A stretch of 8,667 nt of DNA from an uncultured Lachnospiraceae bacterium (GTDB taxonomy: Bacteria > Bacillota > Clostridia > Lachnospirales > Lachnospiraceae), in contig CANTGP010000108.1 in NCBI GenBank assembly GCA_947653315.1, forward strand, positions 1-8,667, given 5' to 3'. The notes under the pieces are model-generated. The model saw nothing but the letters and a program-made list of their open reading frames with translations. It was not told the origin of the DNA and ran no database searches. A program made the translations under genes and the position numbers. This document shows positions 1-6,546 of this stretch, piece after piece (position 1 is the stretch's first letter; each line of letters starts with the position of its first letter).

Positions 1-17
1 ATAAGCGGAATGTCATG

Positions 18-48
18 GGCATACGGAAATGGTTCGTATGCCTTTTTT
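18..48 (+). terminator. Rho-independent terminator of an upstream gene
   Basis: An 8-bp perfect stem (18-25 with 35-42, GGCATACG/CGTATGCC) with a 9-base loop is followed by six T residues at 43-48. This is the usual intrinsic terminator layout on the plus strand. No coding region precedes it here, so it most likely ends a plus-strand gene lying left of base 1. Confidence 0.8.
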
Positions 49-49
49 A

Positions 50-97
50 TGCACAGCCCCGTGCAAAGGAATATGCCGCCAAGGCGGCGCACGGGGC
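50..97. repeat. Intergenic palindromic element, long copy 1
   Basis: The element starts two bases after the terminator T-run. Its first part is a small hairpin: TGCAC (50-54), loop AGCCCC (55-60), GTGCA (61-65). It can alternatively fold as a larger nested palindrome: GCCCCGTGC (56-64) pairs with GCACGGGGC (89-97), enclosing a perfect inner stem GCCGCC (75-80)/GGCGGC (83-88) with an AA loop. The two folds share bases 56-64 and exclude each other. A second long copy lies at 7841-7889 and a short copy at 4918-4933. I do not recognise it as a named family; it has no coding capacity and no visible transposase. Confidence 0.75.
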
Positions 98-105
98 GCG
101 CGGCG

Positions 106-132
106 AGTAGGGGAGAAAAACCTTCCCCTACT
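106..132. repeat. Inverted repeat hairpin of unknown role
   Basis: AGTAGGGGA (106-114) pairs perfectly with TCCCCTACT (124-132) around a loop containing five A residues. It follows the long palindromic element directly. There is no T-run on the plus strand after it, so it is not a convincing terminator. It may be part of a longer version of the repeat, or an RNA structure near the end of the upstream transcript. Confidence 0.5.
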
Positions 133-311
133 TGATTGTACACGGGCACCCCAAGGAAGATGCCGGCGGAGAATCATATTCAAAAAAAGTAAATGATTAA
201 ATAAAATAAGTTTATAATAAACCTAAAAATAATTAATTTATAAAATAAAATAGTAAATATGTAGTGTAATATGCACATAAATAAAATAAATATTTCGTTA
301 AAAAGTCCCAA

Positions 312-340
312 TATACACTATTGACTTAATTTGGTAGAAT
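312..340 (+). promoter_or_regulatory. Candidate sigma-A promoter of the mannanase gene
   Basis: A TAGAAT -10 box (335-340, one base from consensus) is preceded by TGG at 332-334, which gives an extended -10 TGN motif. A weak -35 (TATACA, 312-317) lies 17 bases upstream. A better -35-like TTGACT at 321-326 has no good -10 at normal spacing. Transcription would start near 347, giving a leader of about 75 bases. In such AT-rich DNA chance matches are common. Confidence 0.4.
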
Positions 341-401
341 TTAAGTAATTAAATAGAACTTTAATAGTTCTTAAAATATTTAGCTAAATATAGCTAAAAA
401 G

Positions 402-419
402 AAGGGAGAGAAAAAGGAG
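402..419 (+). promoter_or_regulatory. Two Shine-Dalgarno-like sites at the mannanase start
   Basis: AAGGAG at 414-419 ends only two bases before the ATG at 422, and AAGGGAG at 402-408 ends 13 bases before it. Neither spacing is the usual 5-9 bases. The ATG at 422 is still preferred because it gives a basic n-region for the signal peptide, and the next in-frame Met (residue 12) has no Shine-Dalgarno site. Confidence 0.5.
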
Positions 420-421
420 CA

Positions 422-3400
422 ATGAGAAAAAGAGTAAGACAATGTGCACTTTTCATGAGCGCGGCGATGCTGTTTTCGAGCTTTTGGGGTGCATGGGGTA
501 TGGCGGCTTACGCGGAAGAAAATCCTCCGGCAGTGGAGGCGGGAACGTCTCCGGGAGCGGATGCGCAGTCTGAGGTGAAACAGCCTGCGGCGACTGCGGG
601 AGAGGCAGAGCAGCCGAAACAGCAGGATACGGACGGGGCGGACAAGACGGTGCCGGAAGGCGCAAAGCCGGTATCGGCAAATGTGGCGCTCAAAGCGCCC
701 GTAAAAACCAATACGGTAACGACTGCGGAAGATGCGGACGGGGCGTTGGTGGTAATTTCTGACCGTGCACAGGTGTATGGAACGGATGTTGTGTTTGATT
801 CCAGTAAGGATTGGGATGATAAGGGAGAGCATGAAATTTCAATGACTACCGATCAGGCATTGAAAAGCGGCGCATATGTGACCATGGACATTCTTCTGCC
901 GGAAAACGCTTCTTACAGCGGAACCATTAAGGTTCAGGGTGTGGCAAAAGTCGGGGATGAATGGACCTGGACACCAGCATCCAATATACCGGAATTATCG
1001 GTATCGGATTTCGGCGACGTTTCTGACGGATATAAAAAGGCTTCCATCCGGTTTGATTTTGGCGGGGATATAGAAGCCGGTGCATTACAGGTATTTCTGA
1101 TTAAACTTGCCGGTTACCAGTGTGACTATTCGGGTGCCGTATATGTGGAAAATATCCGGCTGTACGATGCGGCGGGAGAACAGCAGCCTTCCGATGAACC
1201 GCTGCAGGAAATCGCGGCGCGCAGTCAGGTATATGGACAGGACATAACGTTTGACAGCAGTTCCGACTGGTCTGAGGCTAGTGATGCACAGGGAAGTTCG
1301 GAGTATAATATTCCTCTGATTACGACAGACCCGTTAAAAAGCGGCGCTTACATAACCATGGACGTACTGGTTCCGGCGGATAAAGCATCCTATAACGGAA
1401 TCATGAAAATCCAGGGTATTGCCAGGTTGGGCAGTAAATGGGATTGGAAGGAAATCGGCATTGTAGATTTGGATGCCGGAAAGTTTACGGATACCGTGGA
1501 CAGTTATAAAAAGGCAAGCATCCGGTTTGACTTTACGGAAGATGCGCTGGCGGACGTATTGGCGCAGTTTACGATAAAACTTGCCGGCTACCAGTGTGAT
1601 TACAGCGGTCCGGTATATGTGGAAAACATTAAGTTGTTTGACGGAACGGGAGAACAGAAACCCTTACCCCCGGCAGACGACAGTGTCATCGATGATTTTG
1701 AAAGTTATGCGTTAGGTGCGGACGGCGACTGGAAAGAAGAAGCCGGCTGGCAGTATGACAACGGTATGCAGATTGCCGTAGAGGAGTTTGGCGGTTCCCA
1801 GGCTTTGGGTGTGGATTTGGACTATGCGGGATACGGGGATGTTTCATGGAGCGAGGCGAAAGTAAAGAAGGAATTTGCCGCGCCTTATGACGTAAGCAAG
1901 TATAACTGTCTCGTGATGGATTTCTATTTCCCGGACGCTTTCCAAAGCGGTAAAATAAAAGTATTTGCGGACGGTTTGTTAAATGCGGACGTGGCTGTGG
2001 GAGCCGGGGAAAGTCTGGGGAACGGTTACCAAAAAACGCAGCTTGCATTCAAGTTCAGCCCGTCGGATACTCCGCTTGAAAACCTTACCATCGGTTTGGT
2101 CGGTGTGAACACGACGTTCCAGGGCAAACTGTACCTTGATAACATAAAACTGACCCAGGAAAGTGCGGAAGGCGATTTTGTGGAAATTACTTCCGTTCCG
2201 GGAGCGGGAACACAGGCAAATGCTTCCGGCGCACCTTCCACGGTGACGCTGGCGGATAAGGATGCCACGGATTCCGCAAGGGCTTTGTATGCATACTTAT
2301 TTGCGCTGAAAAATAACAATCAGGTATTATTCGGACATGAAAACGATATCAACAAGGCGGTAAACAGCAGCGCGCCGGAGGGCGACGTGAAAGATGTGAC
2401 CGGCAGTCTGAGCGCCATCTACGGACTGGATTCCCTGTCCTTAACGGGTGCGGAGCTTGGCATTACCGATCCGGCACAGGCAGTGGCGACATCGGCGGAT
2501 AACAGTATTGCGGCGGCAAGGCAGGGCGCTATCGTATCCCTTTCCGCGCATATGCCGAACTTTACCAATTCCAAGATTACGAAGATGGCAGACGGCAGCT
2601 ATGATTTTACAACCTGCGACTTTAGCGAGTCCAAGGATTTGTCCAACAACTGCGCGGAGCAGATTTTGCCGGGCGGTGATTACAATGCACAGTTTAATGC
2701 ATATTTGGACATCATTGCGGATTATGCGAAACGGCTGCAGTCCGAAGGCATTCCGATTCTGTTCCGCCCGTTCCATGAGAACAACGGAAGCTGGTTCTGG
2801 TGGGGCTCCGGTACAAGCGTGGAAAGCTATAAGAGTATGTTCCGTTATGCGGAGGAATATTTGCAGGCAAGCGGCGTACATAACATGATTTACGTCTACT
2901 CCCCCAACGGACCGTTCTCCGGCGAAAGCAAATATATGGAGAGGTATCCGGGGGATGAATACATCGATATTCTTGCTTTTGACTATTATGACGATTACAA
3001 TACGTATCCGGCAACATCCGACGGCAGCTTTTTCGCCGGATTAAACAATACCTGTTCCCTCGTTTCCTCCCTGGCGGCGGCGCGCGGTAAGATTGCGGCG
3101 ATTTCCGAGACGGGCGTGCGTGTCATGAAGGAAGACGGATCGGACAACGAAGGGCTTTTGGTTTCCGGCAACCCGGTAGCGATGGAAAAGACCGGAACGA
3201 ACTGGTACCAAAAAGTGGCGGATATTGCGGATGACAATGATATGCCTTATTATCTTGTTTGGGCAAACTTCGGCGACACGAACTTCTATGTTCCTTACAA
3301 GTACAGCGATACTTTAGGGCATGAAATGATTAACGAATTTATTGATTTTTATAACGACGGAAAATCCATTTTTGCCAACGGGACGAATTTCTACGGGCAG

Positions 3401-4834
3401 GTGGGCGGTGTAGCCATGGCGCCCCATACCAATCCGTACGGCTACATGATTGCTCCTTTTGAAAGGTCGGTCATCCTCGGCGCAACGGCGCTGCGGGGCA
3501 GCGTTGCCAATGCAGGGACGGTCGAGTTTAAAGTGGTAAATACCGATACGGACCAAAGCGTGACGATTGCGGCGGTAAGGAAAGACGGCTCCGTTTTGAA
3601 CGAATACGAAGCGTTATTGGATGATGCGAAGTTGGCGTCTTTGGGTAAAACGGATTCTGCCGTAATTACCCTTTTGGGAGACGGTGTGGAAATCGCGTGC
3701 ATCAGGAATATTAGTCTCGGCAAAGATAAGGACAAGGCTCCGGCAAGCATTATTGAAAACTTTGACTATTACGCGGGAAGCGACGGACTGCTGGATGTGG
3801 CTTATGTGGAAAATTCCGCAGCGGGATGCAGTTCGGAGTTTTTACTGGACGGCACGCATAAATCGGACGGCAGCTACGGCGGACGGTTCCATTATGTACT
3901 GGAAACCACGGGGAACGAAGTTTGGACCGGACGTGTCAAGACGTTGGAAAACAATGATTATTCCGCATTCAATGCGCTGACCATGTGGGTACAGCCGGAC
4001 GGAATGGGACAGAAAGTGGTGCTGCAGCTTGCGGACGGTTCCGGGGAAGAATTTGAAGTATACCTGACGGAATTTAATAAAGGGACGGAAGCGAAATACG
4101 TGACGGTACCTTTCAGCGCCTTTAAAGGGAAAAAGGGCGGTACCCTGAATCCTTCCCAAATCCTGAAATTTGCGGTTTGGTGCAATTCCATTGTGCCGGA
4201 CGGGCATACGGGAACGTGGAAAGTGGATTCCAGCATTTACTTTGACGGCATCCAGTGCATCCAGGCAAGTGATGAATTGCTTGGCATGGCGAATGCGGAC
4301 GGCCTGATCATTACCGATGAATCACAGGCACCGAAGGAGCCTGTTGTTGACGACGGCAATCAGGGGAATGACGGAAACCATGGAAGCGGTGACGACGACG
4401 GCAGTGACGGCGGGCAGGGCTCCGGTCAGGGAAGCAGTGCTTCCGCGTCAGGATGGAGCGGAATGGCAAGCTGGGCAACGGAATTGAATTACCTGACCTT
4501 TAACGTTGTGGGCGAGCAGAAGATTAAGGCGGCGAAAAAGGATGCCACCATCGTAATTACCACGCTTAACTGGGTAAGTTTCCATAAGTCGGTATTCCAG
4601 GCACTTCAGGCGCGTCCCGATGTGACTTTGACCATCAATTACCGGTTTGAGGGTAAATACTATACGGTGACGATTCCTGCCGGGGCAGATGTTTCGGGTT
4701 TGGCAAATAAGGACAGTTTCTGTGGATTCCGTTATTTGGACCAGGTATTCCAGGGTCATGAAATTGTCAAATTTAAGGAAACGGGCATTAAGTATGTAGA
4801 GACGGTTCCCAAAACGGAAAATAAGAAGAAATAA
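422..4834 (+). CDS. Secreted multimodular GH26 endo-beta-1,4-mannanase
   Basis: This 1470-residue enzyme should hydrolyse beta-1,4-mannan or glucomannan outside the cell. Residues 1-31 are a Sec signal peptide (RKRVR, hydrophobic core, likely cleavage after AYA). A Pro/Glu/Gln-rich linker reaches about 105. Residues 112-256 and 264-414 are tandem near-copies of a CBM27-like module. Residues 421-580 are a third CBM27-like module, ending in an IGLVG...GKLYLDNIKL strand pair. GH26 spans about 614-985: FGHEND at 637, H710 in AHMPNF, general acid/base E786 in RPFHENNGSWFWWG, nucleophile E896 in ISETGV. The 110-residue gap between the two glutamates is typical of GH26. A beta-rich spacer (989-1100) and a CBM23-like module (1109-1281) follow, then a Gly/Asp/Ser linker (1305-1347) and an unassigned C-terminal domain (1353-1465). 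No LPXTG, SLH or dockerin motif is visible. From recall, Roseburia-type gut mannanases combine GH26 with CBM27 and CBM23. GH26 is firm; CBM family names are by pattern. Confidence 0.93.
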   Translation: MRKRVRQCALFMSAAMLFSSFWGAWGMAAYAEENPPAVEAGTSPGADAQSEVKQPAATAGEAEQPKQQDTDGADKTVPEGAKPVSANVALKAPVKTNTVTTAEDADGALVVISDRAQVYGTDVVFDSSKDWDDKGEHEISMTTDQALKSGAYVTMDILLPENASYSGTIKVQGVAKVGDEWTWTPASNIPELSVSDFGDVSDGYKKASIRFDFGGDIEAGALQVFLIKLAGYQCDYSGAVYVENIRLYDAAGEQQPSDEPLQEIAARSQVYGQDITFDSSSDWSEASDAQGSSEYNIPLITTDPLKSGAYITMDVLVPADKASYNGIMKIQGIARLGSKWDWKEIGIVDLDAGKFTDTVDSYKKASIRFDFTEDALADVLAQFTIKLAGYQCDYSGPVYVENIKLFDGTGEQKPLPPADDSVIDDFESYALGADGDWKEEAGWQYDNGMQIAVEEFGGSQALGVDLDYAGYGDVSWSEAKVKKEFAAPYDVSKYNCLVMDFYFPDAFQSGKIKVFADGLLNADVAVGAGESLGNGYQKTQLAFKFSPSDTPLENLTIGLVGVNTTFQGKLYLDNIKLTQESAEGDFVEITSVPGAGTQANASGAPSTVTLADKDATDSARALYAYLFALKNNNQVLFGHENDINKAVNSSAPEGDVKDVTGSLSAIYGLDSLSLTGAELGITDPAQAVATSADNSIAAARQGAIVSLSAHMPNFTNSKITKMADGSYDFTTCDFSESKDLSNNCAEQILPGGDYNAQFNAYLDIIADYAKRLQSEGIPILFRPFHENNGSWFWWGSGTSVESYKSMFRYAEEYLQASGVHNMIYVYSPNGPFSGESKYMERYPGDEYIDILAFDYYDDYNTYPATSDGSFFAGLNNTCSLVSSLAAARGKIAAISETGVRVMKEDGSDNEGLLVSGNPVAMEKTGTNWYQKVADIADDNDMPYYLVWANFGDTNFYVPYKYSDTLGHEMINEFIDFYNDGKSIFANGTNFYGQVGGVAMAPHTNPYGYMIAPFERSVILGATALRGSVANAGTVEFKVVNTDTDQSVTIAAVRKDGSVLNEYEALLDDAKLASLGKTDSAVITLLGDGVEIACIRNISLGKDKDKAPASIIENFDYYAGSDGLLDVAYVENSAAGCSSEFLLDGTHKSDGSYGGRFHYVLETTGNEVWTGRVKTLENNDYSAFNALTMWVQPDGMGQKVVLQLADGSGEEFEVYLTEFNKGTEAKYVTVPFSAFKGKKGGTLNPSQILKFAVWCNSIVPDGHTGTWKVDSSIYFDGIQCIQASDELLGMANADGLIITDESQAPKEPVVDDGNQGNDGNHGSGDDDGSDGGQGSGQGSSASASGWSGMASWATELNYLTFNVVGEQKIKAAKKDATIVITTLNWVSFHKSVFQALQARPDVTLTINYRFEGKYYTVTIPAGADVSGLANKDSFCGFRYLDQVFQGHEIVKFKETGIKYVETVPKTENKKK
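755..1189 (+). repeat. Coding repeat R1: first CBM27-like module
   Basis: Encodes residues 112-256 of the mannanase. It shares with the next repeat the landmarks QVYG, SGAY.TMD, YKKASIRFDF, KLAGYQCDYSG and YVENI, in the same order. This marks an internal tandem duplication. The final strand resembles the end of known CBM27 modules. Confidence 0.85.
1211..1663 (+). repeat. Coding repeat R2: second CBM27-like module
   Basis: Encodes residues 264-414, the partner of the repeat at 755-1189. The segments YKKASIRFDF and KLAGYQCDYSG are identical at protein level, but the codons differ at several third positions. The loops between strands have diverged and changed length, so the duplication is not very recent. 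Confidence 0.85.
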
Positions 4835-4873
4835 GGGAAAATAAGGGAAACACGAAAACAATCAGACAGGGTT

Positions 4874-4916
4874 AAAAAAGGGCATTTGGAAAAGAAATAT
4901 TTTCCAAATGCCTTTT
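4874..4916. terminator. Bidirectional terminator between convergent genes
   Basis: A perfect 13-bp stem (4881-4893 with 4900-4912) has a 6-base loop. TTTT follows at 4913-4916 on the plus strand, and six A residues at 4874-4879 form a T-run when read on the minus strand. It sits in the 115-bp gap between the stop codons of the mannanase and the HD-GYP gene, and can serve both. Confidence 0.9.
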
Positions 4917-4917
4917 A

Positions 4918-4933
4918 TGTACAGCCCCGTACA
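4918..4933. repeat. Intergenic AGCCCC-loop hairpin, short copy
   Basis: TGTAC (4918-4922), loop AGCCCC (4923-4928) and GTACA (4929-4933) form a perfect 5-bp hairpin right after the terminator T-run. It matches the left part of the elements at 50 and 7841, with compensating stem changes. The right half of the long element (the GCCGCC/GGCGGC palindrome) is missing. Confidence 0.65.
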
Positions 4934-4949
4934 CCGTTTGCAACCGGAA

Positions 4950-6194
4950 TTACAATAACGAATCAATACGCAGGTGCGGTTCTTTTGAAAGGTCGATGTA
5001 TTTGTTGCCGACACGCACCATGGGTCTGGACAGCCTGTCGGGATTGATGTAAACCACATCTCCTTCTTCCCCGTTTGTCAGCCGCACGCGGTGGAGAATG
5101 TAGGTGTTTACAATGTTTTTTAAGAAAGTAAGGATATATGCCGGTTCGTATTTTTGGAACCCTTCGTTTTCAAAAGCGGCGATAACCGTAAACGGACACT
5201 GTGGTCCCCGGTAAACCCTTGTGGAAGTCATGGCGTCATATACGTCCGCAATGGCGACGATTTTCGCAAAGGGGTCAATTTGTGCGCCCGAAAGTTTGAG
5301 CGGGTAGCCGGAACCGTCACAGCGCTCATGGTGCATGAGCGCCGCATTTTTTACGTGGTCGCTGACGGGCGCTGCCATGAGGATATTGTATCCTTCGCGG
5401 GGATGGGTGCGCACGACACCAAGCTCCCATTCGGTCAGGCGTGCCGGTTTTTTTATGATTTTTTCCGGTATTTTCAGTTTCCCGATGTCGTGCAGCATAC
5501 CGGAGAGGGTGGCAGTCTTGATGTCCTCCTCGCTAAGCCGCAGCCAACGGGCCAGGATGTTGCACATCAGGCTCACGTTCATACTATGGACGTAAGTATT
5601 GTCGTCCATTTGGCGCATGCTGTGGAGCATATCGAAGACGTTGACGTATTTATTTTCATTGGATACGAGGGAGAGAATGTTGGAAATCAAATCATCCGCA
5701 TTGAGGTTTTCCACATTCTCAATGACATCGTTCATGGAATCCACAAAGGATGCCGTTGCCTGCCGGAAGTCTTTTTCAAAAGACTGGAATTCTTCCGTTT
5801 TCCGTAACCGTTCCGTGTAGGAATCTTTTTCCATGGGAAAAGAAGGAGCTTCCGGGGGTTTAGGCGGCTGGGGTGTTGTTTCGGATTCCGTATGGTCTTT
5901 TGTATCTTCCGGTTCCGTTATTTCCGGCTCCGTATTTTCCTGTGCGGCTGGTGGTTGTACGTTGGATTCTTCGTCAAATTCAATTTGGATGCCGTTTTCC
6001 CCTGCCGTATCTTCCTCTTTGTGGTCGGCTTCTTCTTCCACCCTGACATTTATGACGGAATAAAATTCCAGTTTGTCAATGGATTCTTCGGTTAGTATAT
6101 GACCTTTGGGCAGTATAAGGGTACCTTTATAATTGAAAACTTCTTCCGCGGTTACCATACCCGGCACAAGTGCAGATGTGCTAACTCTTTTCAT
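4950..6194 (-). CDS. HD-GYP domain protein, probable cyclic-di-GMP phosphodiesterase
   Basis: This 414-residue protein lacks a signal peptide and membrane segments, so it should be cytoplasmic. HD-GYP proteins hydrolyse the second messenger cyclic di-GMP. Residues 1-53 form a small N-terminal domain (VPGMVTAEEV...GHILTEESIDKL) often paired with HD-GYP in Clostridia. Residues 52-120 are a Glu/Asp/Pro-rich, probably disordered linker, followed by a helical segment. The HD-GYP core (about 183-345) has candidate metal ligands H203, H235-D236 (LHDIGK), H264, H288-H289 and D317 (IADVYDAM), plus the signature HHERCDGSGYP at 288-298, where the usual Trp is Cys. A short beta-rich tail (350-414) follows. 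The ATG at 6194 is chosen because GGAGG lies five bases upstream and the MKRVSTSALVPGM start fits the family; an ATG 17 codons earlier has only AGGA at four bases. The output it controls cannot be told from context. Confidence 0.88.
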   Translation of the reverse strand: MKRVSTSALVPGMVTAEEVFNYKGTLILPKGHILTEESIDKLEFYSVINVRVEEEADHKEEDTAGENGIQIEFDEESNVQPPAAQENTEPEITEPEDTKDHTESETTPQPPKPPEAPSFPMEKDSYTERLRKTEEFQSFEKDFRQATASFVDSMNDVIENVENLNADDLISNILSLVSNENKYVNVFDMLHSMRQMDDNTYVHSMNVSLMCNILARWLRLSEEDIKTATLSGMLHDIGKLKIPEKIIKKPARLTEWELGVVRTHPREGYNILMAAPVSDHVKNAALMHHERCDGSGYPLKLSGAQIDPFAKIVAIADVYDAMTSTRVYRGPQCPFTVIAAFENEGFQKYEPAYILTFLKNIVNTYILHRVRLTNGEEGDVVYINPDRLSRPMVRVGNKYIDLSKEPHLRIDSLL

Positions 6195-6199
6195 GGTGT

Positions 6200-6204
6200 C
6201 CTCC
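6200..6204 (-). promoter_or_regulatory. Ribosome binding site fixing the HD-GYP start
   Basis: GGAGG on the minus strand lies five bases before the ATG at 6194. It is much stronger than the AGGA before the alternative upstream ATG at 6245, and so decides the start. Confidence 0.75.
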
Positions 6205-6278
6205 AAAAACACAAATTTCCCTGTTTTTCCATAATAATTTTTCATAACATCCTATCATGAAATCGGGATGCGTTTTTT

Positions 6279-6307
6279 TACATAAAAGATATCGTATGAA
6301 AATTCAA
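6279..6307 (-). promoter_or_regulatory. Candidate promoter of the HD-GYP gene
   Basis: On the minus strand TTGAAT (6307-6302) and TATGTA (6284-6279) are separated by 17 bases, each matching four or five of six sigma-A consensus positions. The start would fall near 6272, giving a leader of about 80 bases. The site is only about 14 bases from the start of the metK riboswitch, so the two promoters must sit close together or overlap. Confidence 0.45.
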
Positions 6308-6320
6308 TATTGTTACAGAA

Positions 6321-6425
6321 TCTCTTATTCAGAGTGGTGGAGGTACATAGGACCGGTGAAGCCACGGCAACCCCTGTTGAGGAAGGTGCCTGCCTGAGCG
6401 AGTATATCAATCGAACAATAAGAGG
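6321..6425 (+). promoter_or_regulatory. SAM-I (S-box) riboswitch aptamer ahead of metK
   Basis: Conserved SAM-I features appear in order: P1 (CTCTTATT 6322-6329 with AATAAGAG 6417-6424), P2 beginning GTGG (6334) and closing CCAC (6362-6365), GGAGG, GGACC..GAAG, the GGCAACC block (6366-6372), AAGGTGC (6383-6389) and CGAAC (6412-6416). It binds S-adenosylmethionine and lowers metK expression when SAM is plentiful. The 3' strand of P1 plus the next base (ATAAGAGG, 6418-6425) can instead pair at seven of eight positions with the 5' arm of the downstream terminator (CCGCTTAT, 6447-6454). This explains the switch: SAM stabilises P1, frees the terminator arm and stops transcription. Confidence 0.95.
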
Positions 6426-6445
6426 ATTTGATTATCGATAATCGG

Positions 6446-6476
6446 TCCGCTTATGAGAATAAGCGGATTTTTCTTT
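6446..6476 (+). terminator. Riboswitch-controlled terminator in the metK leader
   Basis: TCCGCTTAT (6446-6454) pairs perfectly with ATAAGCGGA (6459-6467) around a GAGA loop, followed by TTTTTCTTT. It is the expression platform of the SAM-I riboswitch and ends 70 bases before the metK start. Its 5' arm overlaps the antiterminator pairing partner of P1. Confidence 0.92.
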
Positions 6477-6546
6477 CGGGAATAAGATTCCACGGAAAGA
6501 AATGCCCTATAACATTTACCAAATGAAATGACAGGAGGAAAAACAA

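Larger units (their letters stand above)
180..421 (+). other. AT-rich regulatory region ahead of the mannanase
   Basis: From about 180 to 400 the sequence is dominated by A and T runs, in sharp contrast to the repeat on its left and the coding sequence on its right. It holds the candidate promoter at 312-340, a small hairpin AGAACT/AGTTCT (355-360 with 366-371) in the presumed 5' leader, and two copies of the self-complementary hexamer TAGCTA (381-386 and 391-396). I looked for a catabolite-repression (cre) palindrome and saw no convincing match. No open reading frame of note lies here. Confidence 0.6.

Noticed and set aside
50..97. tRNA, CRISPR repeat or transposon end at the palindromic element
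   Set aside because: There is no cloverleaf or CCA-type end, no regularly spaced repeats with spacers, and no transposase or target-site duplication that I can see.
2441..2888. Overlapping 146-residue open frames on both strands inside the GH26 domain
   Set aside because: They lie wholly within the conserved GH26 catalytic coding sequence, lack ribosome binding sites, and have Arg/Cys/His-rich translations typical of shadow frames.
5154..5807. 217-residue plus-strand open frame opposite the HD-GYP gene
   Set aside because: It is antisense to the conserved HD-GYP core, whose motifs are clear on the minus strand; its product has no recognisable domain.
6195..6245. N-terminal extension of the HD-GYP protein by 17 codons
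   Set aside because: The upstream ATG has only a weak AGGA at four bases, while the ATG at 6194 has GGAGG and starts the family-like sequence.
6195..6280. Cyclic-di-GMP riboswitch in the HD-GYP leader
   Set aside because: The short leader of about 80 bases shows no conserved GEMM core; only a minor CATCC/GGATG pairing is visible.
6277..6313. Plus-strand promoter for the metK leader (TTTACA at 6277)
   Set aside because: No -10 box at acceptable spacing could be found, so I do not list a specific promoter although one must exist nearby.
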